A stretch of DNA of 64,000 bases from JACRLW01 sp050181465 (GTDB lineage Bacteria; Planctomycetota; UBA1135; UBA2386), in assembly GCA_050181465.1 (NCBI GenBank), contig JBFXDD010000017.1, positions 43,309-107,308 on the forward strand. The letters are read 5' to 3'. Made by a program: the position numbers and the translations under genes. Position 1 is the first letter of the stretch, and each line of letters begins with the position of its first letter. Shown here piece by piece: positions 8,940-17,081 of this stretch. The notes under the pieces are model-generated. The model was not told the DNA's origin, made no database searches, and saw only the letters and a program-made list of their open reading frames with translations.

Positions 8940-9691
8940 CAGAGTTTCATGCGACGGAACAGGAAGGACGGAATCGACGCGATCGCGGTCATGATCGGCC
9001 ACCACTTCCACGGCACGTAGGAAATCGCACGCCCGCGATCGCGTGCCCGCACCACACCGCGCGCCGCCGCGGCCGCGCTGATCGCCATCGGCACTTTCAA
9101 GCCGGCGGTCATCGGCGTATCGGCCGGACCGAGACGCACGGTGGTGACCTTGATCCCGTGCCGCCAGAGCCGGTTTCGCAGCGCCTCGAGATGCGCGTCC
9201 TGCGCCGCCTTCGACGCGTTGTAGCCCGGCCGATCCATCCGCCCCCGCACGGCAGCCACGCTGGTGACGCCGACGATGTGGCCGGACTTGCGGGCGAGGA
9301 ACCGCGACGCGACGGCATTGCACCACGCGATGCAACCCAGCGCGTTGATCTCGAGCATCTGCGCGTCCTTCTCGGTCGGGAACTCGTCGAGTTCCACCGA
9401 GAGCATCACTCCGGCGAGAAAGTGCAGCTCATCGACCGGACCGAGTTCCGACTCGATGCGGGTGATCAGGGGCTCGATGGTCTCGCGGCTCCGCACATCG
9501 TGCTCGTAGGCGTGGGCACGAGTGGTGCCGACCTTGTGATTGATCGCGTCGACCAGCTTGCGGAGTTCGTCGGCGCGACGGGCCAGGACCGCGACCTTGC
9601 GGCCGGTCTGAGCGATCTGCAGGGCAAGCTCGGCGCCGACACCGGACGATGCGCCGACCACGAGAACCGTGCCTTCTGGATGACGAGTCAT
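8939..9691 (-). CDS. Short-chain dehydrogenase, DprE2-like
   Basis: 250 residues. Rossmann fold with the nucleotide motif VVGASSGVGAELA (residues 11-23), catalytic Ser in VGVTS (about 144), and Tyr157/Lys161 in YNASK. The C-terminal basic-aromatic tail (YVPWKWWPIM) is like that of membrane-associated SDRs acting on lipid-linked substrates, including DprE2. The stop overlaps the oxidase start (ATGA at 8938-8941), so the two are translationally coupled. A ketoreductase acting on the oxidase product is the most economical reading. A generic SDR role cannot be excluded. Confidence 0.82.
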   Translation of the reverse strand: MTRHPEGTVLVVGASSGVGAELALQIAQTGRKVAVLARRADELRKLVDAINHKVGTTRAHAYEHDVRSRETIEPLITRIESELGPVDELHFLAGVMLSVELDEFPTEKDAQMLEINALGCIAWCNAVASRFLARKSGHIVGVTSVAAVRGRMDRPGYNASKAAQDAHLEALRNRLWRHGIKVTTVRLGPADTPMTAGLKVPMAISAAAAARGVVRARDRGRAISYVPWKWWPIMTAIASIPSFLFRRMKL

Positions 9692-9744
9692 GAGTTCTCG
9701 GTCACGCTAGCTGAGGATTCGCCGCACTTCCACGAGCCCTGCGT

Positions 9745-10887
9745 TCAGAGGTTGTGAAGACGAATGGCATCGGTCGGACAGCTCCGCTCGCACGCGGCAT
9801 CTCGAGTGCACTCGTAGTTGTGCAGCTTGCGCACGACGCTCCCCAGCGGAACGTCGGCATAGCCGTTGGTCGCGCAGGTGACTGCGCAGATGCCGCAATG
9901 GATGCACTTGTTTGGATCGACGTCCAAGTGCACGTAATCGCGCGGAGCGCGGATGGTCCTGTCGACCTCGCGCACGACCGCCGGATCGCAGAGGTAGCGA
10001 GTCAACGGATTGGTGGTCAAAGCCTCCAGCGCTTCGCGCTCCCCGAGTCGGACCACCTCCGGAGTATCGGGCTGCGCCAGCACACCCACTGCGTGCACCT
10101 TGGGTCGGATCAACACCACCTTCTCGGTCGCGTAGCGATGGAGCGCGTGTTCGTTGAGCACGGCCCCCATCAGCGCATAGGTCTGGAAGAGGATGTGCGG
10201 GAGCGTCGCGCGGAACGGCACCGGCGTGTGGTGATCGATCGCCGTCAAGTCGACCGCGATCACGATGTCGGCCTTTCGCGCGTGAGCGACCTTGATGGCG
10301 AGACATTCGGCCATGCCGCCGTCGATGTACCAGTCGCCGTCGATCTGCGGCGGCTCGAAGACTCCGGGCAGGCAGGCCGAGGCGTAGATCGCGTCGGCCA
10401 CCGGCACGGCGGTGTCGTCCGGCAGGCCGAAGTAGCGGATGTGCCCGCGCGTCAGCGAGAGCGCGTTGCAGACGTAGGGAATCGGCAGCTCGCGGAAGTC
10501 TTGCTGCGGTAGGTGAGCGCGCAGGAAGTCACGGAAGGTCTTGCCCTTGTAGACCGAGGCGTGGCCGTAGCCTCGGACCAGGAACTTCACGAGGTTGAGC
10601 TTGAGGTAGTCCTTGACCGAGATCTCGTTGGCGACTTCCTCGATCGCGTGGCTGTCGCGCCCCGCGGCGGCGAGCCCGCCCATCACCGCCCCCATGCTGG
10701 TCCCGACGATCTCGTCGACGTGCAGGCCCAGCCGCTCGATCGCGCGGATGACTCCGATGTGGGCGAAGCCGCGCATGCCGCCCCCGCCCAGGACCAGGAC
10801 GATCTTCTGGCGCCGCGGCGCCGGGTCCCGACCGTTCTGGCCGACTGCAGCCGGGGTCTCGCTGCCGGAGTTCTGCGCCGAAGTCAT
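9745..10887 (-). CDS. Patatin-like phospholipase fused to a 4Fe-4S ferredoxin domain
   Basis: 380 residues. Residues 28-300 are a patatin-like lipase (RssA/NTE type): glycine-rich oxyanion loop GGGGMRGFAHIGV (34-46), nucleophile Ser64 in GTSMG, and catalytic Asp189 in YIDGG. Residues about 328-378 form a ferredoxin-like domain with CIHCGICAVTC and a second, wider-spaced set CTRDAACERSCPTD, enough cysteines for one or two 4Fe-4S clusters. There is no signal peptide, so it is probably cytosolic or membrane-peripheral. It lies 53 bp upstream of the SDR-oxidase pair on the same strand, probably one operon. The combination of lipid hydrolase and redox cluster in one chain is unusual. Confidence 0.88.
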   Translation of the reverse strand: MTSAQNSGSETPAAVGQNGRDPAPRRQKIVLVLGGGGMRGFAHIGVIRAIERLGLHVDEIVGTSMGAVMGGLAAAGRDSHAIEEVANEISVKDYLKLNLVKFLVRGYGHASVYKGKTFRDFLRAHLPQQDFRELPIPYVCNALSLTRGHIRYFGLPDDTAVPVADAIYASACLPGVFEPPQIDGDWYIDGGMAECLAIKVAHARKADIVIAVDLTAIDHHTPVPFRATLPHILFQTYALMGAVLNEHALHRYATEKVVLIRPKVHAVGVLAQPDTPEVVRLGEREALEALTTNPLTRYLCDPAVVREVDRTIRAPRDYVHLDVDPNKCIHCGICAVTCATNGYADVPLGSVVRKLHNYECTRDAACERSCPTDAIRLHNL

Positions 10888-10896
10888 TCGCCTGGT

Positions 10897-11066
10897 CCTA
10901 GCCCGGATTAGTCGTGAACGTCGTCGCGAGATCGACGCAGGTCGATGCCCGGCAAGGAGCTACGTCGGTCGACGACCGAAGCGAAGCCGTAGCTACGCTG
11001 CCAGGGAGGACCCGACGCAGCGACGCCACCGGGCGCGAGTTGCGGCGATCGCTGCAGACGTTCACG
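10897..11066. repeat. 170-bp palindromic intergenic repeat, copy 1
   Basis: Starts CCTAGCCCGGATTAG, then CGTGAACGTC, and ends GACGTTCACG, the reverse complement of that motif. Internally it carries nested inverted segments (GGAGCTACG...CGTAGC, GGTCGACGACC), so the whole unit can fold into a long branched hairpin. It is about 85 % identical by eye to copy 2, at a 226-bp offset. Confidence 0.9.
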
Positions 11067-11122
11067 GATCATCCGTACTAGATCGGCGAGCCGTAAGGGT
11101 TGCCTGAACGCGACGATCAGGC

Positions 11123-11301
11123 CCTAGCCCGGATTAGGCGTGAACGTCGTCGCGAGATCGACACAGGTCGATGCCCGGCAAGGAGCTACGACGGTCGACG
11201 ACCGAAGCGCAACGGTAGCTTCGCGGTCAGGGAGGAGCCGTCGTAGCGACGCCGCTGGGCGCGACTTGTGGCGATCGCAGCAGACGTTCACGAAGGGCTA
11301 G
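11123..11301. repeat. 170-bp palindromic intergenic repeat, copy 2
   Basis: Same orientation as copy 1. The aligned core is 11123-11292. In this copy the symmetry extends outward: CTAGCCC at 11124-11130 is matched by GGGCTAG at 11295-11301. The differences from copy 1 are scattered substitutions with no length change, as expected of an old, maintained mobile or structural repeat. Confidence 0.9.
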
Positions 11302-11468
11302 CCGCCGCCGGCTCGATCGTGGATCGCCGTGGCCGCGCGCGGGAGGCATTCGGTCCGCGCTTCGTCCTCGACGCCGCCAGGGCGGTCCGGCCTTGCACGA
11401 TTCCGGGCGCCCCCGTCTCATCCTCCCTCCCGACCTCGCCGCGCGGGGTCCGTCCGACCAGCAATTCG

Positions 11469-12530
11469 ATGAACCGAGCTTCGCTCCGGGCACTGCCCGC
11501 ACTGTTCCTGTCCGCACTCATTCCCGGCACGGTCCTGGCCCAAGGCCAGGGCGGCACCGGCAACCCGGCGGCGCCGAAGGTGATCGAATCTCAGATGACT
11601 CCGGAGCAGAAGGCCGCGCAGATCGAAGCCGAGAAGCAAGCCGCCGCCGCCGCGAAGGCCGCGCAGGACCGCCCGGCGGGCGAGGTCCTCGACCCGCTCA
11701 ACGAACTGCGCGCCGAGATCGAACGTGCCAAGGTCGAACTGGCCGCGACTCGCAAGATGGCCGACGGCGGCGGACTCGCGAAGTCGGTGATGCGGTTCTT
11801 CAAGGAGCGCGATGTGCAACCTCGCGCAGTCGCCGTGGAGATCAAGCCGCAGCCGGTGGCGAGTGTCGTCGGCACCGACTCCGCGGAAGTGCGGCTGGTC
11901 GGCCGAGTGATGACCACCGAAGAGAAGGCGAAGTTCGGCGAAGACGTCGTGTTGATTGCCGACGGCGAAGCCGCGTCGCAAGCGGAAGTGGAGTCGATGT
12001 ACGAGTTCTACCGCCAGGCCCCGAACGGTCGCTCCGACGACATGATGATGCAGACGGCCATGCGGGCCGTCGCACAGCAGAAGGCGGCGCTGGCAGCGTT
12101 CCGTGCCGGCAGCGCGGCGAAGCTCGAGCAGATCAAGAAGCTGCGCCAGCAGATCGTCGACGGCGCCGACTTCGCGGAAGTCGCGCGCGCTCATTCTTCC
12201 TGCCCATCGAAGGCGCAGGGCGGCGATCTCGGCAAGTTCGGCCGCGGAATGATGGATCCGATGTTCGAGCGCGCTGCGTTCTCGCTCAAGCTCGGAGAGG
12301 TCTCAGACGTCGTCCAGTCCTCCTTCGGCTACCACCTCATCAAGGCCACCGGCCGAGAGTCAGGCAAGGAGAGCGCACAGGACCAGGTCCAGGCGAGCCA
12401 CATCCTGTTGATGTTCGACGACGACGACGTCAAGGTCCGAACCAAGATGCAGCAGATCATGCAGGGTCGCGTGGAGATCGCCTTCCGCGATGAGGACTGG
12501 CAGAAGCGCTACTCCTATCTCGGTCGCTGA
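11469..12530 (+). CDS. Exported parvulin-type peptidyl-prolyl isomerase
   Basis: 353 residues from ATG at 11469. The signal peptide (LRALPALFLSALIPGTVLA) is followed by an Ala/Lys/Glu-rich helical linker (residues 40-90). A parvulin (PpiC/SurA) core lies near residues 205-300: GADFAEVARAHSSCPSKAQG, GGDLGKFGRG, FGYHLIKATG. It should act as a periplasmic folding chaperone. Odd: the usual first strand (ASHILL) is missing before this core and instead appears after it (VQASHILLMF), followed by one helix. This suggests either a truncated second parvulin domain or a permuted fold. A strong terminator follows. Confidence 0.85.
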   Translation: MNRASLRALPALFLSALIPGTVLAQGQGGTGNPAAPKVIESQMTPEQKAAQIEAEKQAAAAAKAAQDRPAGEVLDPLNELRAEIERAKVELAATRKMADGGGLAKSVMRFFKERDVQPRAVAVEIKPQPVASVVGTDSAEVRLVGRVMTTEEKAKFGEDVVLIADGEAASQAEVESMYEFYRQAPNGRSDDMMMQTAMRAVAQQKAALAAFRAGSAAKLEQIKKLRQQIVDGADFAEVARAHSSCPSKAQGGDLGKFGRGMMDPMFERAAFSLKLGEVSDVVQSSFGYHLIKATGRESGKESAQDQVQASHILLMFDDDDVKVRTKMQQIMQGRVEIAFRDEDWQKRYSYLGR

Positions 12531-12571
12531 TCGCGCGGCGCATCGCCGCACCTTCTTCGCTTCGTGCTCTC

Positions 12572-12602
12572 AACAGCCGGTGATCCTCGCCGGCTGTTTT
12601 CG
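12572..12602 (+). terminator. Rho-independent terminator after the parvulin gene
   Basis: A 9-bp perfect stem AACAGCCGG / CCGGCTGTT with a 9-base loop is followed by TTCGTC and TTT. It lies 41 bp after the stop codon and just before the RdgC-like gene, insulating the two. Confidence 0.8.
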
Positions 12603-12611
12603 TCTTTGCCG

Positions 12612-13298
12612 ATGTTCCGACGCTCCGGTGGTTTCGTCGCGTTCCATGTCGAGGGGAAGACGCCTCGACCAGATCAGGAGGCATTTGCCGAGGCGCTGTC
12701 CCTGCAGCGCTTTCGCTCGATCGAGACGGCAGCGTCCGAAGAGCGGTCGATCGGTTGGGTGAGCCCGGCCGACCCAACCGGAGACAGCTTCGGGCAGGAA
12801 GACCTCGATCTCGACGGTGCGGTTTGGCTGCGTATCCGCATCGACAAGAAGAAGCTGCCGACGATCTGGCTGAAGATCCACCGGGCCGAGGCCGAGCGCA
12901 GCCGCGGGACGCCGATGTCGGCACGCGAGCGCAAGGAACTTCGTGTCGACTTGGAACGCCGACTCCTGCCGCGGATCTTGCCGAGCGTGCAACTCGTCGA
13001 CGTGCTGTGGTCGGTGGAGAAGAACCTGATCCTGCTCTTCGCGACCTCGAATTCGATGCGCGAGGAGTTCCACAAGTTGTTCCTGCGCACGTTCGGCGCG
13101 CGGCTGGTCGATTCCGATCCGCATTCGCTCGCCGTGCACGCCGGGATCTCCCGGGAGGCGGTCGCCTATCTCGACGAGGTCGCGCCGGTACGCTGGCCGC
13201 GGTCGAAAGAGGAGAGTGTCGACGTGCACGAACGGCGGCACGCGGGGGTCATCGCGCACGATGATCACGACGACGACGGGATGGAGATCGACGCATGA
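12612..13298 (+). CDS. RdgC-like recombination-associated protein
   Basis: 228 residues from ATG at 12612. The N-terminus MFRRSGGFVAFHVEG and the core pattern (SIGWVSP, then basic stretch, then RRLLPRILPSVQLVDVLWS) follow the RdgC family, ring-shaped DNA-binding proteins that modulate RecA. It is shorter than E. coli RdgC (about 300 residues), lacking much of the C-terminal part, as in shorter homologues of other phyla. The C-terminus is very acidic and His-rich (HDDHDDDG). The stop overlaps the next gene by ATGA, and a GGAG sits 8 bases before that start, so the two are coupled. Assignment is by pattern, not by search. Confidence 0.62.
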   Translation: MFRRSGGFVAFHVEGKTPRPDQEAFAEALSLQRFRSIETAASEERSIGWVSPADPTGDSFGQEDLDLDGAVWLRIRIDKKKLPTIWLKIHRAEAERSRGTPMSARERKELRVDLERRLLPRILPSVQLVDVLWSVEKNLILLFATSNSMREEFHKLFLRTFGARLVDSDPHSLAVHAGISREAVAYLDEVAPVRWPRSKEESVDVHERRHAGVIAHDDHDDDGMEIDA

Positions 13299-13807
13299 GT
13301 GACTCGACCAGCTTCGGCTTCCTCGGCGAAGAGTTTCTGACCTGGTTGTGGTTCCGTCTCGAGACCGAGGGCGGCGACTTCGATCTCGGCGACGGCTACC
13401 AGATCGGTATCTCGCTCGACGACTTCCTGGCCTTCGCACCGCGTGAGGACGACGAGACCGAACACACGTTGCGCAAGGGCATCCCATCGCGCAGCACCGG
13501 CGCGCGCGCCGCACTGCGCGCGGGTCGTCGGCTGCAGCGAGCGAAGCTCATCCTTGCGCTCGGCGAGCGACAGTGGAGCTTCGTGCTCGACGCCCCCACG
13601 ATGGGACTGCGCAGCGTACGCCTCCCCGACGACGACCCGGAGGCCGAAGGGCCGGGCGAGCGCAGCCGCGACCGCGCCGCCAACTTCCTGCTCCTCAACG
13701 AACTCGTACGTCGCGTCTATCGCGAGTTCCTGCGCGTGCGGTTGCGGCCCGACTACCTCAAGGGCGCGGCGGAGAAGCAGGCGGCGTGGATGGCGTCGGG
13801 CGGGTGA
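13295..13807 (+). CDS. Conserved-looking partner of the RdgC-like protein, unknown function
   Basis: 170 residues. It begins MSDSTSFGFLGEEFLTWLWFRLETEGGDF, a Trp/Phe-rich start, and has a basic middle (RSTGARAALRAGRRLQRAKL) and a helical C-terminus. No enzyme motif is visible. Tight coupling to the RdgC-like gene (4-base overlap, good GGAG ribosome site) points to a shared complex or pathway, perhaps DNA binding or recombination control. I do not recognise the family. Confidence 0.6.
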   Translation: MSDSTSFGFLGEEFLTWLWFRLETEGGDFDLGDGYQIGISLDDFLAFAPREDDETEHTLRKGIPSRSTGARAALRAGRRLQRAKLILALGERQWSFVLDAPTMGLRSVRLPDDDPEAEGPGERSRDRAANFLLLNELVRRVYREFLRVRLRPDYLKGAAEKQAAWMASGG

Positions 13808-14121
13808 TGGGCGGACGCGCTCGCGCAGGTCTCGGACGGTGCGGGCCGGACGGTGGGCTGCGCTAGGCGGCTCGAGCGACTCGATCGACGCGCTCTCGAA
13901 GCCGTCTCGCCGGGGATGATCGCGCTTCTCGGTATCCGCCCGCGGCCCTCACGCACAGAGGTAGCCAAACGCACCGATCATCCGGCCCAAGCCCCGCCCC
14001 GCACGAGTCCCGCGATTTCTGCCTTCACGGTGTGACGAACCCGCGCCGGCGCTGCTCCTCGAAGCGGGCCCGGCACGGCGCCGAGCCCACCAAGCAAGAC
14101 AGTGATCATCGGAGACCCGTG
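13808..14121. other. Intergenic, no gene recognised
   Basis: 314 bp between two plus-strand genes. Only short chance frames are present. No terminator-like hairpin with a T run is evident after 13807. The promoter of the secreted peptidase gene should lie here but is not recognisable. Confidence 0.5.
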
Positions 14122-15705
14122 ATGAAACGCATCGCATCCATCGTCCTGAGTTCGGCGGCCGTTCTGACCGCACAGCAGGGTGGCGCCGGCCAGGGCGGCT
14201 ACCACCTCAACCCGTCCCTCGTCATCCTCTCCCCGCGCACCGCCCAGCCGGTGGAGTTCGCCGGTGTCTTCGGCCGCCTGCGCGTCGACCTCGCCTCGGC
14301 CGTCGTCGTTCCGTTCGACGAGAACCGTAGCAGCGTGGTCGACTTCCTCGAGTCGTTCGGTCCCGGCGCGGAGCAGTTCTTCTTCCAGGTTCTTCGCAAC
14401 GACGAGATCGGGTTCTCGCTCTCGACCATGCGACGCATCGGCGAAGACCATGAGCTGCGCTTCGCCCAGCAGGACTCGCTGGCCGTCTGCCGAGAGCGCG
14501 CGGAAGCGTGCATCGCACAGGCCGCCGGCACGGAGATGGCCGAGGGTTGGTCGGGCTCCCCGGCGATTCTCGCGGCGACTCCGCTCCATCGCCCCGATGT
14601 GTCCGGGATCGCCTACTTCGAATTCGCAGTCGACCAAGGCGGTTTCGTGATCGTCGCGACCGGCGAGCACGACGCACCCATCCCCAACTGGTCGTCGGTC
14701 GGACTGCCGCAGAGTGTGATCCTGCGCCGCGAGGCACAGAGCCAACAGCGCAGCATCGCTCGCTTCTTCAAAGTCGACTCGATGGCGATGGTGGGTGAAG
14801 ACGCCAACGGCCAGATGGTCGCCGCCGTGGGTGAACTTCCACGCCAGCTCCACGACGTGCCGTCGGTGCTAGACGAGAACGTCCCCGAGTTCCGGCCGCA
14901 CCTGCGCGCATGGCCATCCTGGCGAGCGCTCAAGACCGGCTTCTCGGAGGCCTATCGGCCCTACCTGCGCCAGCAGCAACTCGAGCTGAGGGACCGTTGG
15001 ATCGCCGAGCGCGAGAGCGGCGGCGGCAGCTTCCTCTCGGACTGGAGCAGTTGGACCACCTATTCCGCCGACGGCGGCAGCAGCGATCAGCCGCGCTACT
15101 ACCAGTTCACCTACGGAAGCTGTGCCGTGGGCTGCGGTCCCGTCGCGTGGGCGATGCTGTTCGCCTGGGGCGACATCCAAGCGCACGCCGGCAACCCGAC
15201 CTGGGCGAGCCGCACCGGGCTCTACCGCACCGGCGGTGGCACCACGGCCTCCGGCGCGTCGGCTTCGGCAGTCGCACCGATCTATCAGGACTCGGGCATC
15301 GAGAACGTGATCCGCGAACTCAACGGTTGGGTCGACACCTACTGCCTGTTCGGCAGCGGCGCGACGTGGCCGAGTGACATGGACGAGGCCCAAGGTTACC
15401 TGAGCGCTCGCACCGGCGCGGACTGCGCCGGCACCGACAGCAACACCTTCATCACCACCACCAGCAAGCGTGAAGACGCCCGCGACGAGATCAAGGACAA
15501 CGACACCCCGGTGATCATCGGCAACAGCATGGGCGGCGGCCTGCACTACCCGGTGGCCTTCAAGTACCGCTATCGCAGCAAGACCACCTGGATCGGCACC
15601 ACCACCTACGACCGCGAGTTCTACGTGAACCCCGGCTGGGGCAGCTCCAGCGAGTTCCAGTGGGTCGAGGCGAAGACGTGGTTCGTCGGTCGCCTGCTGC
15701 CCTGA
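14122..15705 (+). CDS. Secreted papain-fold (C39-like) cysteine-peptidase homologue
   Basis: 527 residues from ATG at 14122. The signal peptide is MKRIASIVLSSAAVLTAQ. The first 300 residues are an uncharacterised pro- or binding region. A C-terminal domain carries SCAVGCGPVAWAMLFAWGD (Cys338 as likely nucleophile, in the CGP-xxxxM pattern of C39-type and related cysteine peptidases), GGGLHYPVAF (His475) and FYVNPGWG (Asn503), giving a plausible Cys-His-Asn set. It is likely an extracellular or periplasmic protease, with substrate unknown. It is convergent with the NHL gene across a palindromic terminator. Confidence 0.65.
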   Translation: MKRIASIVLSSAAVLTAQQGGAGQGGYHLNPSLVILSPRTAQPVEFAGVFGRLRVDLASAVVVPFDENRSSVVDFLESFGPGAEQFFFQVLRNDEIGFSLSTMRRIGEDHELRFAQQDSLAVCRERAEACIAQAAGTEMAEGWSGSPAILAATPLHRPDVSGIAYFEFAVDQGGFVIVATGEHDAPIPNWSSVGLPQSVILRREAQSQQRSIARFFKVDSMAMVGEDANGQMVAAVGELPRQLHDVPSVLDENVPEFRPHLRAWPSWRALKTGFSEAYRPYLRQQQLELRDRWIAERESGGGSFLSDWSSWTTYSADGGSSDQPRYYQFTYGSCAVGCGPVAWAMLFAWGDIQAHAGNPTWASRTGLYRTGGGTTASGASASAVAPIYQDSGIENVIRELNGWVDTYCLFGSGATWPSDMDEAQGYLSARTGADCAGTDSNTFITTTSKREDARDEIKDNDTPVIIGNSMGGGLHYPVAFKYRYRSKTTWIGTTTYDREFYVNPGWGSSSEFQWVEAKTWFVGRLLP

Positions 15706-15730
15706 GTGCCGGCGCGGCGGGTTCGTGATC

Positions 15731-15751
15731 GTGGCGATTCAGAATCGCCAC
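15731..15751. terminator. Palindrome between convergent genes, probable bidirectional terminator
   Basis: GTGGCGATTC-A-GAATCGCCAC has perfect 10-bp arms. It spans the stop codon of the NHL gene and lies 26 bp after the stop of the peptidase gene. No clear T tract follows, so termination is inferred from position and symmetry. Confidence 0.55.
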
Positions 15752-16938
15752 GCCACCACCGGGCTGACCCCGCAGCGGCGGAAGTCGACGGCCTGGAACA
15801 GGAACGGGAAGCCCGCGACCGAACTCGGCACATGCGACCAGAACGTGATGGTGCCGGCTTCGTCGGCGATGCCGTAGGCGAAGACGTTGGGATCCATCAT
15901 CTGCAGCGTGGCCTGCGGACACGGCGTTGGGCTCGCTCCGGGCATCGTGCCCAAGAGCAGCACGGTGACGGCGCCGGGCACCGCGCCGCGAACGCCGAGC
16001 ACGTTGTGACCACCGGCGACGCCCGGCTGCGGTGCTGCGACCTGCAGGTTCGCCGCTGGTACGAAGGCGCAGAACAGGGGCCCGTTGAGTCCGCCACTCC
16101 GCGCGGCGACGTGGATGCCGACACGCGCGCCCGTGCGTCCATCGAAGCGACGGACGTCGTGGCCGCCCTGGTTGGCCACGTAGAGATCGCCTTCCGGACC
16201 GAAGGTCAGTCCCAGCGGCGCACCCATCGCGCCGTCGGTGACGAATCCGCCGAGCGGCGCACCGCTGAAGCCGTCGAATCGAACGACGCTCGGCAAGCCG
16301 AAGGCATTGCTCACGTAGAGCGAGCCGTCCGGACCGAAGGTCAAGTCGTGCGCCCCCGCCAGGTTCTGGCTCGCGAAGACACCGAGGGAGCGGCCCGTTC
16401 CACGTTCGAATCGATGCACGCGACTGTCACTCACGTTGCCGACGAACAAGTCGCCGGTCGGACCGAAAGCGAGGCTGGTCGGTGTACGCAGTCCGCCGCC
16501 CAGCGCGGCGGTTCCGACCAACGCACCGGTCATGCCGTCGAATCTCAGCACGGAGTTGGTGCCGGCGTTGCAGACGTACAGGTCTCCGTCGGGACCGAAC
16601 GTGAGGTTGCGCGGCGCGTTGAGGACACCCGGCGCGACGAAGGCCGACACGAAGGCACCGCTCTGCCCGTCGAATCGCAGAACGGCGTTCGTGAGCGCGC
16701 TGACCACGAAGAGATCGCCGTTCGGCCCGAAGGTCAGCCCGACCGGGTTGTCTAACCCGCCGCCTTGCGCGAACACCCGGACGAACGCACCGCCGGCGTC
16801 GTACAGCAACACCTGATCGGAGTGCCGACTGGTGACGAGCAGCCCACCGGCAGGCAACTGCGCCGGCAGCGGGAGAGGTGCAACGAGCGCGAGAGACAGC
16901 AGCAGCAGGAGCGGAAACGGAAGCGGACGGTGGCGCAT
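15739..16938 (-). CDS. Secreted NHL-repeat beta-propeller protein
   Basis: 399 residues. A signal peptide (PLPFPLLLLLSLALVAPL) precedes at least five to six repeats of about 45 residues with the core LTFGPDGDLYVCN / VLRFDG, typical of NHL/SMP-30-type propellers. The C-terminal 100 residues form a different beta-rich domain often seen at the end of planctomycete secreted proteins. A binding or structural role outside the cell is likely; no catalytic residues are seen. It is the last gene of the minus-strand run that starts with the carboxylase genes, 143 bp after the lipoprotein gene. Confidence 0.82.
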   Translation of the reverse strand: MRHRPLPFPLLLLLSLALVAPLPLPAQLPAGGLLVTSRHSDQVLLYDAGGAFVRVFAQGGGLDNPVGLTFGPNGDLFVVSALTNAVLRFDGQSGAFVSAFVAPGVLNAPRNLTFGPDGDLYVCNAGTNSVLRFDGMTGALVGTAALGGGLRTPTSLAFGPTGDLFVGNVSDSRVHRFERGTGRSLGVFASQNLAGAHDLTFGPDGSLYVSNAFGLPSVVRFDGFSGAPLGGFVTDGAMGAPLGLTFGPEGDLYVANQGGHDVRRFDGRTGARVGIHVAARSGGLNGPLFCAFVPAANLQVAAPQPGVAGGHNVLGVRGAVPGAVTVLLLGTMPGASPTPCPQATLQMMDPNVFAYGIADEAGTITFWSHVPSSVAGFPFLFQAVDFRRCGVSPVVAWRF

Positions 16939-17081
16939 GGGGGGAGCGGTTCGAGTGGGAGAACCCGCATGCGAGAGGCGGCCGTTTGGACGTCGCGTGC
17001 CCGAGGCGCCAGCCGGAAGCCGGAGAAGTTCCTTGCCCGTGGAGGTTCGACGAGCGGTTGCCCGTCGCGCGCGGGCGGGGC

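Noticed and set aside
10897..11301. CRISPR array or tRNA genes
   Set aside because: Only two long copies with internal symmetry and no cloverleaf or CCA end.
12570..13514. 314-codon minus-strand frame
   Set aside because: Shadow of the RdgC-like gene and its partner, which have coupled starts and a good ribosome site on the plus strand.
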